Assembly: GCF_008831285.2 (NCBI RefSeq)
Contig: NC_045139.1
Span: 24,904,412 to 24,968,411 of the forward strand
DNA: 64,000 nt
Origin: Nymphaea colorata
Lineage: Eukaryota; Streptophyta; Magnoliopsida; Nymphaeales; Nymphaeaceae
Reading direction: 5' to 3'
Shown piece after piece: positions 53,601 to 64,000 of this stretch. Position 1 is the stretch's first letter; the number at the start of each line of letters is the position of its first letter. A program made the position numbers and the translations under genes. The notes beneath the pieces are model-generated. The model saw only the letters and a list, made by a program, of their open reading frames with translations, made no database searches and was not told the origin of the DNA.

Positions 53601-56600
53601 CTACCAAACCTTATCTCAACCATTGCATGAACTCATTCAAAGACAATAAGAAAGAAATTTCAGTAATTTGGGGACACAAGAAAATTAGTGTTCAGGCACA
53701 GATGCAAAAGGATGGTGAGGGTGGTTATCATCAAATTTCTGATTGTGGAGCATTCGTTAATAAGTCTGAGATGCTGGCATCAAAATCTGACTTAATCAAA
53801 ACTAGGAGAAAAATTTTAGGGAGGAATGAATCAACCTATGAAAATTCAAAGGGGGATGTTCGTCTATCAAGGATAAAGGGAAAGGGAAAGAAACAAATTT
53901 TGGCAAACATTACAAAGTGAAATCGTTTGTTTGTAAGGAATCTTGTTCGAAAGGAATTTTGATCAAGGAATAAAAAGATCTTGTTACTCCAATCCATGGT
54001 CCTATACCTGGTTCGAAAAATGCAGAAAGAAAAAACTTCATACCGATTCCCTTCATTGGTTCCTTGAAGAAGGTAGAACAATTCCCAAATCCTCCTCCAC
54101 CTGGTTTTTCTAAAGTTTTGGAAAATGCATGCCCATCTGAGAAAACAATGGACTGTGATGAAAGTCATCATGGGAGACTCAATAAATGTCTCGGAGGTAA
54201 TGACCCCTTCTTGCTAGTGTTGTTTATGAATTTTATATCGTCGAATATTCGTGGACTTGTTAGAATGAGATCCCAAAAAGAATTAAGTCATTACTTTCAG
54301 AATTACCATACTAGGATTTGCATTTTTGTAGATTCAATGTTGAATCTACAAAACTTTGAGAAGTGGTCTAGAAGGCATTCTAAATATGCATTTTGTCCAT
54401 TTTTTGACAAAGAGGTATGACACACATAATTCTTTGTTGGGATCCTAGAGAGATAAGAGTTTCAAATATTATTTTTGATAGATTTTGGATTTCAGTTGAA
54501 TGTTCTTCTTGCAGCTTTAATTTTGATTTTGTGTTGTTTGGTGTATATCTTAGTACTAATCATGTGGGAGAACTTTGTCATTTTGGCAAATGTCCAAGTT
54601 ATATGGGAAAGAAGTTCCTTGTATTGTAATGGGAGATTTTAAGTGTATGTGGGACTGGTCTTATTCCTCACCTTGTTTCCTGTAGGGAATGCTTATATAT
54701 ATAATTGTAATCTATATGCTTTAGGAGATAGGAAGCAGGTTGTGACATGGTCAAACGATAGCCTAGATAAGGCTTTAGTATGCTGCTGACTATATTGGAT
54801 TCTTGTTAATCAGCAATGGAGAGATCTGCAATTGTGTTCATTGAACATGAACACCCTAAATAGAAACGTTTCTAACCACAGACTTTGTTGACATCTTTGA
54901 ATTGTATTCATGATAAACCTTTTGGTAGAGGATATTCCCAATTCTTCAGTGCTGGTTGTTTGATAGATGAATATGAATAAATTGTAAAAGAAAGTTGGCA
55001 GAATCGAACTTATGGTTGTGCGATGATCAAGTTGTTACAAAAGTTAGAAGCAACTCATAAGAGCCTCTCTATGTGAAATTTTCGATGTTATGAAAATCTT
55101 TCACAAAGAGTTAACATCTTGCATAATAAATTATCCTAGATTCAATTTGATAAAGATGGTGGAAAAAGATATGATACAGGGTTGGAATAGATGTTGAGAA
55201 AAATGCTAAACTAGACATTAAGTGAGGAAGAGCTCTTCTGGAAACAAAAGTGCAGAACCAAATGGCTGCTTGACAGAGATAAAAATACAACATTTTGTCA
55301 TGGTATTGTAAAAAGCAGTCAAAGTAAAACAAAGATGACAGATTTGAAGGCTTGGGAAGTGTTCACACAACATGTAAAACATATTTTCAAGAGTTCTTCA
55401 TGGGCAATATGGGTAGATCTAAGAAGTTATGTAACCTGGAGGGGCCAGTGGTGAATAGGATTGAGAATCAAGGATTATTAGCACCAATTTAGTGAAGAAG
55501 TGAAGACTATCATCTTCAGCATGAAAAATGGGAAGGCCCCTGGGCCTGATGGTTTTATTGTGAAAATTTTCAAGAACTTATGGAATAATGTCCGCGAGGA
55601 CGTATCTGTAGTTGTTAAGCTTTTTTTAATGACAGACAAATTGGTAAAGAAGGTCAATAGATCACATCTTCTTGTAATTCCCAAAGCAACAGATGTTGTG
55701 CATATTAAAAATCATAGACCTATTGTCTTGTGTAATGTCATTTACAAAGCCATTGCTAAGGTAATAGTGTTATGCATAAAGAATATTATTGCTAAAATTG
55801 TTGGTATCGACCAACAAAACACACAATCCAAGAATGACTGATTGTGGTGCATGAGATGGTTAGCGATCTAGAAAACTGTAAAAGCCCATCTTTTCTATTA
55901 AAATTGGACATAGCAAAAGCTTATGATAAAGTAAGATGGTGTTTTCTAAAGTTAGCATTGGAAATTCTAGGATTTAATGAATTTTGGATATATTGCATTA
56001 TGGTTTGTCTATCCTCTGCATCATTTGCTATGGTATTAAATGGAAGAGAATGATCTTTTTTTTTAGAGCAGTTGTGGATTGAGACAGAGGGATCCAATGT
56101 CCCCATATATTTTCATTATCATAATTGAAGTTCTTGCTAGAAGTCTCCACTAGGAGCAAAATATGAAGCATATCAAATTGCCAAAATCTTTAAGCACTAA
56201 GGTCAATTCTCCTGGAATGTTTTCTCCTGGAATATTTTATAAAGATGATATCATGCTCGTCTGCAATGCTGATATGTCATCTATAATATACATAAGAGAT
56301 GTGCTAAGTGAATTTGGTGAGAAATCAGGCCTATGGGTTAATCTTACAAAGTCACACATTATTCCTTTCCATGTTCCCTATGATATTTGTAACTCTATTG
56401 TGGTTTTGCTTGGGTAGGAGTGTGCCCAATTTCCCATTTCATATCTTGGACGGCCGCTTTTCTCGGCAATATCAAGATTTCTTACTATAAACCCTTGGTT
56501 CTAAAGATGGAATAGAAGCTTACTGGCTGGAAGAGCAGAGTTTTATCATATGCTGGTCATGTCTGCCTTGTAAGGCATGTGAATTTTCACATAATTAGAT

Positions 56601-56630
56601 ATCGGATGATGTTGCTTTGTCAATAATTTA
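53601..56630 (+). mobile_element. Decayed LINE (L1-type non-LTR retrotransposon)
   Basis: Plus-strand remnants in the order of a plant LINE: a basic ORF1-like C-terminal part (about 53627-53920); endonuclease start SSNIRGLVRMRSQKELSHYF near 54235; endonuclease end with VVTWSNDSLDKALV near 54745; a linker with WLLDRDKNTTFCHGI near 55265; and RT blocks from 55500. It probably ends in the A-rich run near 56628. Several frameshifts and stops separate the parts. I did not identify target duplications, so the limits are approximate. Confidence 0.82.
55500..56420 (+). pseudogene. LINE reverse-transcriptase remnant
   Basis: Blocks in order are MKNGKAPGPDGF (55521 on), NHRPIVLCNVIYKAIAKV, LKLDIAKAYDKVRW (near 55900), GLRQRDPMSP with one shift, and FYKDDIMLVCNAD near 56238 followed by SGLWVNLTKSHI. 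The active-site box is FYKDD where the family has FADD, so Ala is replaced and the box is extended. Stops and shifts lie near 55840 and 56050. Not functional. Confidence 0.85.
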
Positions 56631-56659
56631 AAAAAAAATTAAAATTTGCACAAAAAGCT

Positions 56660-57000
56660 TGTCGAATTAAAAAAAAAATCAAATTTTGAGTTTTGGCTCC
56701 AAACTCTCTATAAATACACCCCAAATCTCTATAAATACACTCTAAATCACTCTCAATTTCTCTCCTCTTCTCCTCTGTTCTTTTTTTCTTCTTCTTCAAC
56801 GTTGGGTGCAAGCTTCTTTTTCAACCTCCATTATTCAAGGAAGCAAAAGCTCTGAGCACTAGGAGATCTCTTGGGGAACATCCTCAAAATCTTTGAGGCT
56901 CATTTGAGACACTTTAGGGTCATCCAGGGAAGAAGATTCATCTTCTCAAGTGTTATAATTCGATGTATATAGTCATCTTTCCATATTTTTCTTTTCTTTC
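56660..57000 (+). promoter_or_regulatory. LTR-like promoter region with doubled TATA box
   Basis: GTTTTGGCTCCAAACTC precedes two copies of a 21-bp unit with TATAAATAC (56709-56717 and 56730-56738), then a pyrimidine-rich tract and CAACGTTGGGTGCAAGC. The same order of words occurs at 63740-63910. The pattern fits the U3-R part of a plant LTR element, but I cannot define LTR ends. Confidence 0.5.
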
Positions 57001-59750
57001 CCCTTCGTCATCTTCTCAAGGCCATGCAATAGAGAACTAAAAATCTTCCCTCGGAGTCAAAATCTACCCTTGAGTGAACTGGAATGCAAAAAGCAAGGTG
57101 AAACAAAATTTCATTTTTCATTCTAAGATCGGAATATGTTTCTTTTTTTTTCTCTTTGCTCATCGAATGTGTGCATTGTTTATATTTGAAATGATTTTCA
57201 TGCATAGTTGATTGATTTTCTAATTAATATGTGAATGAGCGGTAAGAGCGAGTGTTGGGTTCAGATTTTTTTGTTATTATGTTAATTTTTTAGGTCATGA
57301 TTTGTCTAACCTGAAAAACCCTTAACATTCTTACGTTTAGTATTTCTCTTAATCACCTAATTATGGATCCAAAAGAGAACTTTATTACGTTATTAACTTT
57401 TTATTTCATGTATACTTGATTTTCTCCTATGCCCAATGGTGTGAGAAATAGGTTTCCTTATAATAGATGAAATAATTATTGTTTTTCATGCTTATATAAA
57501 AAGTATTTTGAATCTTGTTTTCAGAAGAATTTCAAAAGAAAAAACTATCTTCAATGATGCCTTCGAAATATAGCCTAGGTTAATATATATATATATATAT
57601 TTATCTCTCTCTCTCTCTCTCTTTGATTTAAAACATTTTTTTATAAACTTTCATATATATATATATATATATATATAATAATTTCCTCCCCCTGTTTCTT
57701 TTTTCCTCTTCCAATCATCCAAATATCTCTTTTTTAAGACCTAAATTTTTTTAATTTTGATTTATAGATTTTATTAAGAACCGAATGTTAGTAATGACCA
57801 AATGTTGGGAACCATACTTGATGGTCAACAACAGCATCCCACTTTCCAAAACCTTTTCTTTTTTTTCACAAGAATATTTATAACAAAATGATAAAAGGTT
57901 ACACATAAGTATAAGAAATCTAGATGTATGTGATGGTAAAAATACTTTTAAATGAATGTTATGGTCGGGATGAATGATTTATTTTCAAGAATACATAATC
58001 AATGCATTCATGTATTAGCAATCACTTTGGAATTTATGAATGTTCACAAATGTTTCCGTAGAGAATTTAGGTTAGATGAGATGGAGTTCTAGCTACATAG
58101 TCGCCGAATAAGTGCAATATCTAAAAACTACTTAAGGTTTTAAGAAACAGTAATTGATTTCAAAAGAAATATTTCAAAATATCTACATCAGTTTTCAAAG
58201 TTTTTTTCGCAATGATTTATTGATTCAAAAGTCTCCCAAACCACAATGGACTATTCTCTCAAATGATATTTCAAAAATTTTTTTGTGCAAAAATTTTTGA
58301 AATATCAATCTTCAAAACTATTTCGAAGCATCATACCCCATTTAGGATGAAGAAGATATTTAAGTAAAAATGAAATGCATCAAACATAAAGATAGCCCTT
58401 AGATTAGTTACTCCCGGAGTGCTGGGAATGACCAATTTTGTACCAATGGGCGAGTCCCTTTCTCTCTTTTTTCAAAATAGAACTTTATTTTCTGAAGCAC
58501 TCAAAAACCAAAATAAATTTTGAGATGCAAATAGTTTGCCATAACGGTTCATCATGTTGTCTTGCTTATATGTGAAAATGCACTGAGTAAACAAAGAAGC
58601 AAGGAAATTCTCTATTGGAGGTCCTTGACATAGTGAAAATGTTTGGGTATTCAAAAGAATAAAAGGACTAAAAATAAAAAAAAACATTAAAGATAAAAGG
58701 TGACAACAAGTACAACTTCCGTCATGGAAAAGACAAATTAAAAGTATGTTTTAACTCATTAACCCAATAAATTGCATGGTAAATTCATCTAGGCAAAGGC
58801 ATGCTTGCCTAAACATCATCTAAATGGATTATTAGTAGCACTAGGCATAAGTCTGGTGATGGCGCGCCAAGCCTGCCCTTTTCATTAGCAAAACTCCTGC
58901 CCACTATTAGTTATTGGGTTGGTCTGGTCCATCCACAACCCAAACCCAGGTTATTATAAGTCATGGCTTGGCCCAGCGGCTGTCACTAGAGTCAACTAGA
59001 GTGCCTTCTCTTGGTGGACCCAACCATAGAGAGTGTTTATCTGCTGCGACATACAATATGCAAACACACACACACACATATACACACACACATCAGTGGG
59101 AGGAAGGGACGGAGGGAAATTTTGTAGAAAAAGAAAGAGAAAAACAGCTACCAAAGCAGCCCTTTCCCTCTTTACTTGGATATAACTGTTGTAGTGCCAT
59201 GGCACCCCAAAAGAGAGTGATTTCGGAAAAAGGGGGAAATTAGAGCGGTTGTAGGACCAACTCTTGTCCCTCTTTGTAAGCCATGTTAGGCACAGTTCTG
59301 CAGCCCCCCAAGGGAGAGAGGGAGTAAGTGAGAGCCAGCAGCCAAGGGTTTCAAGAGAGAAGATCTTAGCAATTGCATCGGGTTTCAAAACAAAGAAAGA
59401 GAAACATTTAAGAAAAAAGAAAGAATGGGGCTGCTAGATCGGTTCCAATCCCTCTCTGTAAAGAAAGAGGGAGTACTTTGGCCCGTTCAGTGTCAATGCT
59501 AGATAGTTTACGAATGGTGATTAAGAGAAGGAGTGCGAAGCTGGTTATATACATTGCAAAGTGTATGAATTTTTCGTGTGTCATTTTATTCATGACAAAA
59601 AAATGCCTATGACTAATACAAAAAGAAAATTTTTGTAGGGACAAAAAGGAAGATTTTGGATTCGATAAAGGTAAAATTTGTCAGTCCGTAGATGAATATT
59701 GTTATGTCCAATATATCCCTCTAAGTGGCAAAAAAATGTCTTCATTTTTT
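57001..59750. other. No gene seen
   Basis: The first few hundred bases may be the rest of the LTR-like region. AT and CT microsatellites lie at 57587-57622 and 57651-57676. A short AC run lies near 59061-59091. No exon was recognised, and an open frame at 58.9-59.4 kb shows no known domain. Confidence 0.35.
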
Positions 59751-59754
59751 TGTC

Positions 59755-60155
59755 CCGCTTATAGTGTTGTCTCATATTTCTGTCATTGTCTCTTACTTTT
59801 GTTGTTATCTCATACTATATTATCTCATACTCCTATCGTTATCTCATACCCCTCCCTGTCATTATCTTAGACATTGCAGGTATGAGATAATGACAGATGC
59901 TACAGGTATGAGATAATGATTGAGGTATGAGATAACAACATGAATATGATAATAACATGGGTATGAGACATTATGAGTTCATGATAATGACAAGGGGCAT
60001 TATATAATGAGTATGAGATAACAACATAGATATGACAACGATATGAGTCTGAGATAATGACATGGATATAATAATAGTAGGTAAGAGATAATAACATGGG
60101 TATGAAGTAATGACAGAGGTACCAGATAATGATGGAGGTATGAGACAATGACATG
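59755..60155. repeat. Array of TATGAGATAA words with an inverted left half
   Basis: From about 59878 rightwards GGTATGAGATAATGACA-like words recur at roughly 15-35-bp spacing up to 60155. From 59755 to 59870 the reverse complement (TTATCTCATAC, TGTCATTATCT) recurs. The switch point is near 59875-59880, where GTCATTATCTTAGACATTGC meets GTATGAGATAATGAC. The copies are irregular. The function is unknown. Confidence 0.7.
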
Positions 60156-61140
60156 ATTAAAAATATTCATTGTGCACATGTAATGTTTGGGCAATAGAGT
60201 AAATATGCATATTGGTAGTAAGGTCCACATTCAAGGTATGCTTGTTGGGTACACAGAGCGGCATACAGAACTTCATCAACAAATAAGAGGAAAAAAATAA
60301 GGCTATATATAACATAGAGGGATTGGGCCACACTATGTTAAAGAGGGGATCACTTCCAAGCTGAGCCAGAAGTAGTAAATTTGGGCCCATGGGTTGCATT
60401 GGTGACTTGGGCATGGGTCGATGCCCACCCTCAATAAGAATGAGTTGGCATATTATGATGGTCTCCCTCTTTCCCTCTCTCTCCCTCTCTCTCTCTCTCT
60501 CTCATATGTATAGACAAAAAATAACATAATGCAAAGGAAGCTCCCTTGATCTTGTTGCATACGATTAGCCAGCCTTGCAACGGCAAAAGGATTCAATGTC
60601 CCCCCATGTTATAGTTCCCTACAGTCTGAACCCTGTGCCGCGTTAGGTTATTCTCTTTTCTTTTAAATTTGGGGTGGCAGAGAGAAAAAACTGCGGTTGT
60701 AAGGTCCTAGTTTATGACTGGGTAGCCATATGATGAGTATAGGTATGCTCAATAGGAGAAGGAGTTGAGCAAGCATCCTCTGTAGAGAGAACATGGTCTA
60801 TCAAATGAAGTATGTGTTGGTTCATGACAAGAAGGAGAACAAAAAGTCTCGGTGGAAATGCTAGGTGGGGTTGACGCTGGTAATGGGAGGAATATAGGAA
60901 TGGTTAAGTCTGGGATAGGACTGGCTGGGGCTTAAGAAGCATTAAATGTGCAAAAATCTTTCCTACTAAACTCTACATGACAACTATTGAACATCCAAAG
61001 AAGATTCTTGCACAGTGACATGAGGAACAATAGAAGCCAATTCATTGACTTGAATACTCCCTTTCTCTCATCTATGTCCCATGAGTACTCCCTTTCTCTC
61101 AGCTTCATGACATTAAACCCACTATGTTCAATCCAGAATC
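60156..61140. other. No gene seen
   Basis: A CT-rich microsatellite lies at 60461-60503. The stretch after 60.9 kb may include weak copia sequence upstream of the recognisable RT. Confidence 0.35.
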
Positions 61141-62640
61141 CCACCGCTCACCAAGGAGACATTATAGTAGAAGAATTTAATGCACTTTTATGGAGCCACA
61201 CTTGGACTCTTTTTCCCCCATCTACAGCTTATAATGTCATTGGAAACAAATGGGTCTTTTGAATAAAGCGCAAGACAGATAGGTCCATTGAACATTGTAA
61301 GGTGTGTCCAGTGGGTAAGGGCTTCATATAAGAGGCTAGCATTGACTACTTTGACACCATCAATCCTATTGTCAAACCTACCATAGTTTGTGTTATGCTT
61401 ATCGTTGCTCTCTCTTTCTGATGTCATATACATCAACTTGATGTGCATAATATTTCATTCAAGAAGATGAAGATGTTTACATGAATCAACCTCAAGCTTT
61501 TGTAGATCCTCAACATCTATATTATGTCTGCAAAATTACTAAACCTTATACAATCTAAAACAAGCTCCTCAGATATGGTATCGACATTTGAGTTCATGTT
61601 TATTATCCTTGGGTCTCACGACTTCTTGGCTTGATACTTCTTTCTTTACGTGTTATTGCAAGCAACATGTTATTTTCATTCTCATCTGGATGACATTTTG
61701 ATCATGGATAGCTCTAAGGCTCATATCCAGAATCTTATTCAGCATCTTGGTTGGGAATTTTTTCTTAAAGATCTTGGTTCTCTGCATTACTTCTCTGCCA
61801 TTGAAGTAGACTTTACCAATAAAGGCATTCATGGAAACCAAAAACAATATGTATATGATCTTGTATAACGTTTTCCATAGCAACGTCAAATGGGTTCCCG
61901 TGCCCCTAGCTACGGATATCTTGTTATCTGAACATAACGGGAAACTGCTCTCTAATCCTACTATGTGCTGGCAGGTGGTTAGTGACTTGCAGTATTTGAC
62001 ACTTAATCAACTTAAATTGGCTTATATATAGCTAATAAGGCGTGTCAATTTATGCAGTGTCCAATTGCTCATTGGACGAACTACTTAATTAGACAACTGT
62101 TAACCACAATCCATGTTATATCAAAGGTAATATGGAATATGGGTTTTCATATCTACTTCATTCCACATTATAGACTACACTGATGTTGATTGGACAGACA
62201 ATCCTAATGACTGAAAGCCAACAGGTGACTTTGATAATTTTTTGGGAAATTCTCTCATCACTTGGTCTACCAAGAAACAAACTACTATTTCCTTCTCCAA
62301 CACTGGAGTATAATACAGGTCATTGTTGCTGCCACAATGGAGAACATCTCACCCATACATTTTTTGGAAGAAGTACACCTTCATCATTGTCACCTATCTC
62401 AACTTCCATGTGACAATGTTAGTGCGACATATCTTGCTACCAACCCTTTTTAGCACCAATAGACCAAACATATTGAAATTGATATCCATTTTCTTTTGCA
62501 ATCAAGTACAAAATTGGTGCCTTTCAGTTCATCACATTTGCTATGAAGATCAACTGACAGATATAATGACTAAAGCTCTTCCTTGAGCTTAATTTTTGGT
62601 CTTTGCCAAACTCAACTACTTATCCAGGCCATTGGGTTTG
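61141..62640 (+). pseudogene. Dead Ty1/copia RT-RNase H remnant
   Basis: Plus-strand blocks in copia order: NVIGNKWVF near 61230; IDYFDTINPIVKPT near 61340; HIHQLDVHN near 61430; KQAPQIWYRHLSS near 61560; HLDDILIMDSSKAHIQNLIQ near 61680 where YVDD is expected, so the Tyr-Val is changed; FLKDLGSLHYF near 61760; an RNase H block DYTDVDWTDNPND near 62170; and TKHIEIDIHF near 62460. It ends with a GAGGG purine stretch near 62640. Many stops and shifts. No gag, integrase or LTR was recognised, so it is a truncated remnant, of a different lineage from the two other copia elements here. Confidence 0.85.
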
Positions 62641-63099
62641 AGGGTAGATGTAAAATAACGATGAATCTACAGAATCAGCAAGACTAGCAAGTCCATATCA
62701 TGCTCAATTGAGTATTTAGGCAAGTTCAACAAATTAACATCTCAACACAATAAATTAGGGGTATCAGAGATAAACTGTGTAAACAAATCCAATGTAACAA
62801 ACAAAAGTTTATCACTCCTAACCAGGAAACTGTAGCCATTGATTTACCTTGAGAAATTATTTAGTGGCACTCCTATCTCGTGTTAATCGTTAAGAGATAA
62901 AGAAAAGATCATGGATGCAAACCTTTGTTGAACTAGGTTAAAATTTCTTCGTCTTTGTGTGTGTATAATCACGCCAAATTTTTCCAAAAAGAATGCCCTC
63001 TTTTATTAAAAACACAAAACCCAATTTTTGGATCTAAATTGGTCCAAATCCAAATTAGAACAAAAAACCCAAGTTCAAATCCAAATCAAGCATTTGAGA

Positions 63100-63725
63100 C
63101 CCATTTGTCCTTTCTTTTTTATAAAGAACCTCCTTTTAGAGGGTAATTTTGGTCTTTTTGGTAAACAAGACCCATTTGCCCCTCATTTTTTACAAAAAAC
63201 CTCCTTTTAGAGGGCAATTTTAGTCTTTTTGGGTGGACAAGACCAATTTGCCCTTCTTTTTGACAAAAAAATCTCCTTTTAGAGGGTGATTTTAGTCTTT
63301 TTGGGTGGATAAGACCAATTTACCATTTCTTTTGACAAAAAGTCTCATTTTAGAGGGTGATTTTAGTCTTTTTCGGTAGACAAGACCAATTTGCCCTTTC
63401 TTTTGACAAAAAATCTCCTTTTATAGGGTGATTTTAGTCTTTTTGGGTAGATAAAACCAATTTGCCATTTCTTTTGACAAAAAGTCTCCTGTGATTTAGT
63501 TTTTTTGGGTGGACAAGACCCATTTGCCCCTCCTTTTTGACAAAAAACCTCCTTTTAGAGTAATTTTAGTCTTTTTGGGTGGACAAGACCAATTTGCCCT
63601 TCCTTTTGACAACAAAAACTCATTTTAGAGGGTGATTTTAGTCTTTTGGGTGGACAAGACCAATTTACCATTTCTTTTGACAAAAATCTCCTTTTAGAAG
63701 GTCATTTTAGTCTTTTTAGGTCAAA
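63100..63725. repeat. Minisatellite, nine copies of about 71 bp
   Basis: The word TCCTTTTAGAGGGT (or TCATTTTAG...) begins near 63131, 63202, 63274, 63345, 63416, 63488, 63550, 63620 and 63689. Spacings are 69-72 bp except 62 bp after the sixth copy, which has lost about 10 bp. Each unit has ATTTTAGTCTTTTTGGGTGG, then ACAAGACCAATTTGCCC, then TTTTGACAAAAA. It lies just upstream of a TATA-like box, so it may be the U3 repeat array of an LTR. Confidence 0.9.
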
Positions 63726-63739
63726 AAATTTAAATTTAG

Positions 63740-64000
63740 GATTTTGGCTCTAAAATCCTCTATAAATACCCCCCACTTCCCCCTCTTGGGTAAGATTGGC
63801 CATTGGGAGAAACCCTAGTGTATTTTCACTTGAAGACTTATAGTTTCTCTTGAGATCTCTCTCTCTCCCTCTTTTTCTTTCCACTCCTCTCCAACTTGGA
63901 GCAAGCCACAACCCTCTTGGAGGCATCATCTTGGAGCTTCACTCAAGGGGATCTTCAATATAGGGTGTTTATTTTTCCAAAAGTTATTCTCACTAGAGGT
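63740..64000 (+). promoter_or_regulatory. LTR-like promoter region, continues past the window
   Basis: ATTTTGGCTCTAAAATCCTC leads into TATAAATACC (TATA box 63761-63767), then a CT-rich tract and CAACTTGGAGCAAGCC, matching the order of motifs at 56660-56830. It probably represents U3-R of an LTR whose remainder lies beyond 64000. Confidence 0.5.

Noticed and set aside
58914-59388. Opposed open frames of 109 and 130 codons
   Set aside because: They overlap on both strands, include the AC microsatellite in translation and show no domain.
1-64000. tRNA, rRNA, CRISPR or bacterial-type features
   Set aside because: No cloverleaf with A and B boxes, no rRNA core sequence and no direct-repeat/spacer array was seen; the tandem arrays present have no unique spacers.

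Overview
The window is nuclear DNA of a flowering plant. The evidence is spliced genes of plant families (a group IIc WRKY factor, a vacuolar-type inositol transporter, a secreted LRR protein and a prolyl-iminopeptidase-type hydrolase), GT-AG introns rich in A+T, Ty1/copia and LINE elements, many small hAT-type elements and many AT/GA microsatellites. I cannot place the order or family. No rRNA, tRNA or CRISPR array was seen.

Layout. 1-4.9 kb: no gene; a degraded repeat and a four-copy tandem array of about 162 bp. 4.9-10.3 kb: a decayed Ty1/copia element on the minus strand with both LTRs. 12.4-15.3 kb: a minus-strand pseudogene of an INT2-like inositol transporter; its first exon lies about 4.2 kb away in the opposite orientation (19.44-19.52 kb), which suggests an inversion inside intron 1. 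22.5-25.6 kb: a complete two-exon WRKY gene (minus, 208 aa). 27.6-31.3 kb: an accumulation of small hAT-like elements (two nested) and a LINE 3' fragment. 32.2-33.4 kb: an intact single-exon LRR protein gene (minus, 410 aa). 34.5-49.3 kb: an intact ten-exon alpha/beta hydrolase gene (minus, 497 aa). Its third intron is 8.4 kb and holds an intact, very young Ty1/copia element (39.0-44.06 kb), itself inserted in an older hAT-like element. 50.8-51.2 kb: another hAT-like element. 53.6-56.5 kb: a dead LINE (plus). 56.6-57.3 kb and 63.0-64.0 kb: two related LTR-like promoter regions, the second with a nine-copy minisatellite. 61.1-62.6 kb: a dead Ty1/copia RT-RNase H remnant (plus).

The three genes that look functional (WRKY, LRR, hydrolase) are all on the minus strand and share no visible pathway. 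Most of the remaining sequence that can be explained is transposable-element history, and target-site duplications let several insertions be ordered: hAT-like element into intron, then rearrangement of that element, then the copia element. The most unusual points are the hydrolase gene (GC-AG intron 2; catalytic Ser codon immediately after the 8.4-kb intron), the inverted INT exon 1, and a set of previously unlinked small hAT families recognisable by 8-bp target-site duplications.
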